DNA from: JAQVEM01 sp964556165
GTDB taxonomy: Bacteria; Actinomycetota; Humimicrobiia; Humimicrobiales; Humimicrobiaceae
DNA: 64,000 nt
NCBI GenBank assembly: GCA_964556165.1
Contig: CAZKVH010000004.1
Span: 1 to 64,000 of the forward strand
Direction of reading: 5' to 3'
Made by a program: the position numbers and the translations under genes. Below the pieces are notes generated by a model. That model saw only the letters and a list, made by a program, of their open reading frames with translations, searched no databases and was not told the DNA's origin. This document shows positions 61,036-64,000 of the stretch, one piece after another. Position 1 is the stretch's first letter; each line of letters opens with the position of its first letter.

Positions 61036-62556
61036 ATGACTTTAGAAAATAAAGAGATAATAAGGATGGAAAAAATTTGCAAGCAATTCCCTGGTGTGCA
61101 GGCGCTTGAAAATGTAGATTTTTCAATTTATGAAGGACAGATTCACGGTCTTGTAGGTGAGAACGGAGCAGGTAAGTCAACACTGATTAAAATGCTTACA
61201 GGGGCGCTCCAACCTACCAGCGGAGATATATTTATTGATGGTAATAAAGTTGTCATCAGCGACCCAATAGTAGCCAGAAAATTTAAAATAGGGGCAGTAT
61301 ATCAGGATCTGACTGTTGCCAAGGATCTAACTGTGGCGGAGAACTTTTTTCTCGGGCAGATTCCAAGGAACCGTTTCGGGATAGTTCGCTGGAGATATAT
61401 GTCCAAAAAAGCAGCTGAGGTTTTAAAAGAACTGAATATAAGAGTTGACCCGAACATGATCCTCGAAAAGCTTACCGCAGCCCAGAAAGAAATGGTTCTA
61501 ATCGCCAAGCAGTATTTTAAAAAGTACAGAGTAGTTATTTTTGACGAGCCTACCGCACTTTTAACCAGTAAAGATACAGACGAATTATTTCAGATAATAA
61601 GAAAGTTAAAAAAAGAAGGTGTCGGTATTATTTATATATCTCACCGCATAGAAGAAGTTTTTGAAATTTGTGACACAGTAACAGTGTTGCGTGATGGGAA
61701 GAAAATTGATTCTATACCCATTAGCGAAACTGATATAGATGGGCTTATCTCAAAGATGGTTGGACGGGATGTTTCCGATATGTACTCAATAACCCACCAG
61801 AGTTTAACCGAGGAAATACTCAGAGTTGAAAATTTATCAAAGGCAAAGGTATTTGAAAATATTAATTTCACTGTTAATCGCGGTGAGATATTCGGGCTTT
61901 TTGGTCTGGTGAATTCCGGTGCAACAAATATAGCGAGAGCAATATATGGTGCTGCCAGATTTGACCGGGGCGATGTATACATAGACTCTAAAAAAGTAAA
62001 AATAAATTCACCCTCCATAGCAGTTGAGAATGGTATGGGCTTTCTTCCAGAAGATAAAAAAATTGAGGGGCTGGCTATAAAATTATCTGTCAGACATAAT
62101 ATTAATCTGGGTTCTTATCCAAAGATATCAAGGATGGGTTTTGTAAAAGGAAAGCTTGAAGTTAATAATGCAGTAGAACAGGTCGAAGCCTTAAACATTA
62201 GAACACCGGGGATAGAACAGACAGTCATGAATCTAAGTGGTGGGAACCAGCAGAAAGTTGTTCTTGCGAAGTGGCTGGTAAATAAGTGTAAAATCTTCAT
62301 TTTTGAAGAGCCTACTGCAGGAATTGATGTCGGCGCAAAAGAAGAAATATATAAAATATTGGAGTTACTTATTAAAAAAGGGAGTGCTATCGTCATGATT
62401 TCTTCCTACCTTCCCGAGTTGATGGGTATAGCTGACCGGATAACAGTAATCTATGAGGGAAGGCAGATGGGAACTCTATCAAGGAACGAATTCAATGAGA
62501 AAAGGTTTCTACAGCTTGCTTCCGGTATTAATTTTAAGGAGGATAAAGTTAGATGA
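61036..62556 (+). CDS. Sugar ABC transporter ATP-binding protein, second system
   Basis: Double ATPase of a second CUT2-type sugar transporter, 506 residues. First domain: Walker A GENGAGKST, YQDLTVAKDLTVAENFFLG, LTAAQKEMVLIAKQ and VIFDEPTALLT. Second domain: GLVNSGATN as degenerate Walker A, LSGGNQQKVVLAKWL and FEEPTAGIDVGAKEE. ATG at 61036 follows GCTGGAG. It overlaps the permease start by four bases (ATGA). Only moderate similarity to the first ATPase, so this is not a recent duplication. Confidence 0.93.
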   Translation: MTLENKEIIRMEKICKQFPGVQALENVDFSIYEGQIHGLVGENGAGKSTLIKMLTGALQPTSGDIFIDGNKVVISDPIVARKFKIGAVYQDLTVAKDLTVAENFFLGQIPRNRFGIVRWRYMSKKAAEVLKELNIRVDPNMILEKLTAAQKEMVLIAKQYFKKYRVVIFDEPTALLTSKDTDELFQIIRKLKKEGVGIIYISHRIEEVFEICDTVTVLRDGKKIDSIPISETDIDGLISKMVGRDVSDMYSITHQSLTEEILRVENLSKAKVFENINFTVNRGEIFGLFGLVNSGATNIARAIYGAARFDRGDVYIDSKKVKINSPSIAVENGMGFLPEDKKIEGLAIKLSVRHNINLGSYPKISRMGFVKGKLEVNNAVEQVEALNIRTPGIEQTVMNLSGGNQQKVVLAKWLVNKCKIFIFEEPTAGIDVGAKEEIYKILELLIKKGSAIVMISSYLPELMGIADRITVIYEGRQMGTLSRNEFNEKRFLQLASGINFKEDKVR

Positions 62557-63527
62557 TTAAAGACAAAGTTAAACAAATGGTAGATGGCTTTAAAAGATTT
62601 ACAGGTAGATTTCATGAAATGAATATTTTTCTGGTTTTAGTTGTTTTAATCGTGGCTTTTTCATTATTAAATAGAAGGTTTATAACTTTTGGGAATATAA
62701 CCAATCTTTTAAGGTCAACATCAATCATCGGAGTTGTCTCCCTTGGGATGACATTTGTAATCATTTCTGGAGGTATTGATCTTTCTGTAGGATCGGTTGT
62801 AGCTTTAAGCAGTGTGATTGCTGCAAAGTTGATGGTCTCAGGTATTCCGATACCTATAGCGATTATTGTCAGTCTCATAGCCGGAGCACTGGCAGGGCTA
62901 TTGATGGGTGTTATTATTTATGAAGGAAAGGTTCCCCCATTTATTGTAACTCTGGCCGGGTTGAGTGTCTTCAGGGGAATTGCCATGCTTCTTACAGGTG
63001 CTAAAAAAATTATTGGTCTGCCTGATATTTTTGAAAACTTTGCTGTTCAGAGGTTTCTTGGCATACCGGCCATGGCAATTGTCTGGGTGATTCTTGTTAT
63101 CGTAGGGGTTGTTATAACCCGTTATACAGTTTTTGGGAGAAATATTTATGCCATTGGAAGTAATCAGGAAGCTGCAAGATTGTCAGGGATAAATATTAGA
63201 GCTACATATTATAGAGTATATACCCTGGGTGGGCTTGCTTCGGCGATTGCAGGTATTCTTATAACTGCAAGACTTGCTGGAGGTGCCCCATACTCGGGAG
63301 GCGGATACGAACTCGAAGCAATTGCTGCAACTGTTTTAGGAGGTACTTCACTAACAGGAGGAATTGGAGGAATGTTTGGAACATTTTTTGGTACCCTGAT
63401 TATTGCCACGATTTCCAATGGAGGCAATATTATGGGTATAAATCCTTTTGTCCTCGAGATTATTATCGGTATTCTAATAGTACTGGCGGTAGTATTTGAC
63501 CATCTCCAGAAAAGAAGGGGAATTTAG
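62553..63527 (+). CDS. Sugar ABC transporter permease, second system
   Basis: Permease of 324 residues with about eight to ten helices. Family motifs are IISGGIDLSVGSVVALSS, YEGKVPPFIVTLAGLSVFRG, AIGSNQEAARLSGIN and TVLGGTSLTGGIGG. AAGGAGG lies 10 bases before ATG 62553. Only one permease gene is seen here, so it probably forms a homodimer, unlike the first system with two. An SDR gene follows after 75 bases. Confidence 0.94.
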   Translation: MIKDKVKQMVDGFKRFTGRFHEMNIFLVLVVLIVAFSLLNRRFITFGNITNLLRSTSIIGVVSLGMTFVIISGGIDLSVGSVVALSSVIAAKLMVSGIPIPIAIIVSLIAGALAGLLMGVIIYEGKVPPFIVTLAGLSVFRGIAMLLTGAKKIIGLPDIFENFAVQRFLGIPAMAIVWVILVIVGVVITRYTVFGRNIYAIGSNQEAARLSGINIRATYYRVYTLGGLASAIAGILITARLAGGAPYSGGGYELEAIAATVLGGTSLTGGIGGMFGTFFGTLIIATISNGGNIMGINPFVLEIIIGILIVLAVVFDHLQKRRGI

Positions 63528-63602
63528 TAGTTTTTAATAGAGAATACCATGAAAGTTTAATTAGTAATATAAAAAATTGACAGAGAAAGAGATTAATAAG
63601 AT

Positions 63603-64000
63603 ATGTCTGGAAAAGAAAATAATTTTGATAGTTTGTATAAAGCTGAAGAGTCTATCTTCGGTGTATATGGAAAGTCGGCAGTTATTACCGGTGCAGGAAG
63701 GGGGATTGGCAAATCGATTGCTCTTCTTCTATCCAAGCTTGGTGTGAAAGTGGGCATTATTGATATTACCCCTGATGGAGAATCTGCAGCGGAAGAAATC
63801 AGAAAAGCAGGAGGCGAAGCAATATTCGTTAAGGGAAATGTGACTGATACTGAACAGATAGAAGCCTGTATGTCAGGAATAGCTAAAGAATTTGGCGGGA
63901 TTGACTTTCTGGTAAATAATGCGGGAATATCGGACCAGGTTCCGTTTGAAGAATTAAAAATCGAGCTCTGGAATAAGATAATAAATGTAAATTTGACAGG
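63603..64000 (+). CDS. Short-chain dehydrogenase/reductase, N-terminal part
   Basis: The gene runs off the window end after about 132 codons. After a 25-residue N-terminal lead comes the cofactor loop VITGAGRGIGKSI, then VKGNVTDTEQI and the NNAGIS motif, and an NVNLT segment at the edge. This is a classical SDR. The position behind a sugar transporter suggests a sugar or polyol dehydrogenase, but the catalytic Tyr-x-x-x-Lys region is outside the window. Confidence 0.88.
   Translation, partial: MSGKENNFDSLYKAEESIFGVYGKSAVITGAGRGIGKSIALLLSKLGVKVGIIDITPDGESAAEEIRKAGGEAIFVKGNVTDTEQIEACMSGIAKEFGGIDFLVNNAGISDQVPFEELKIELWNKIINVNLT

Noticed and set aside
1..64000. CRISPR arrays, insertion sequences, tRNA or rRNA genes
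   Set aside because: I found no regularly spaced repeats, transposase-like proteins, TTCGAATCC-type tRNA arms or conserved rRNA stretches.

Overview
The window is AT-rich bacterial chromosome with very little intergenic DNA. TTG and GTG starts behind strong AGGAGG-type ribosome sites are common (rpsF, rpsR, rplI, purD, fabF, the malic enzyme gene and others). Several features point to an uncultured low-GC monoderm: McsA/McsB/ClpC, DisA, a PASTA kinase with its PP2C phosphatase, lipoprotein-anchored sugar-binding proteins and a YybS-rplI-dnaB-purA block. Nothing specific to an outer membrane is seen. Bacillota or a deep low-GC actinobacterial lineage would both fit; I cannot place it further. 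A 100-N gap in ssb shows that this is a draft scaffold.

Layout. 1-9.5 kb: end of an unidentified gene, a histidine phosphatase, MscS, then rpsF-ssb-rpsR-yybS-like-rplI-dnaB-purA-purD-purE. 9.6-25.4 kb: an isolated pstB, greA, lysS, mcsA-mcsB-clpC-disA, ispD-ispF, gltX-cysE-cysS-rlmB-yacP-like, and a lipoprotein nuclease. 25.4-29.2 kb (minus strand): bioY, a carboxyltransferase-like/AccB fusion, and accC. 29.4-32.6 kb: acyl-CoA dehydrogenase and etfBA. 33-40 kb: a diguanylate cyclase, then fabZ-fabD-fabG-fabF-accD-accA. 40-44 kb: PASTA kinase and PP2C phosphatase (minus strand), then malic enzyme. 44.5-64 kb: a sugar region with a ROK repressor, two ribose/xylose-type ABC transporters, two Gfo/Idh oxidoreductases, a ThuA-like protein, a TIM-barrel isomerase, xylA, xylB, a ZIP transporter and a partial SDR.

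How it works together. Acetyl-CoA carboxylase is split: accC and the biotin carrier sit with the biotin importer bioY, while accD and accA close the fatty-acid operon about 10 kb away. Three copies of TGAAAC-N16-CGTCT, which resembles promoters of ECF sigma factors of the sigma-W/M/X type, lie exactly upstream of bioY-accBC, acd-etfBA and fabZ-accA. I found the motif at no other gene start in the window. This suggests one lipid regulon controlled by a factor encoded elsewhere.

Two proteins look like catalytically degenerate members of enzyme families: the carboxyltransferase domain fused to AccB, and McsB. The sugar region looks like uptake of a pentose or pentoside, oxidation or isomerisation by the Gfo/Idh and TIM-barrel enzymes, and entry into the pentose phosphate pathway through XylA and XylB. 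Both sugar-binding-protein genes have structured leaders and are followed by strong hairpins without an adjacent T-tract. I saw no CRISPR array, insertion sequence, rRNA or tRNA.
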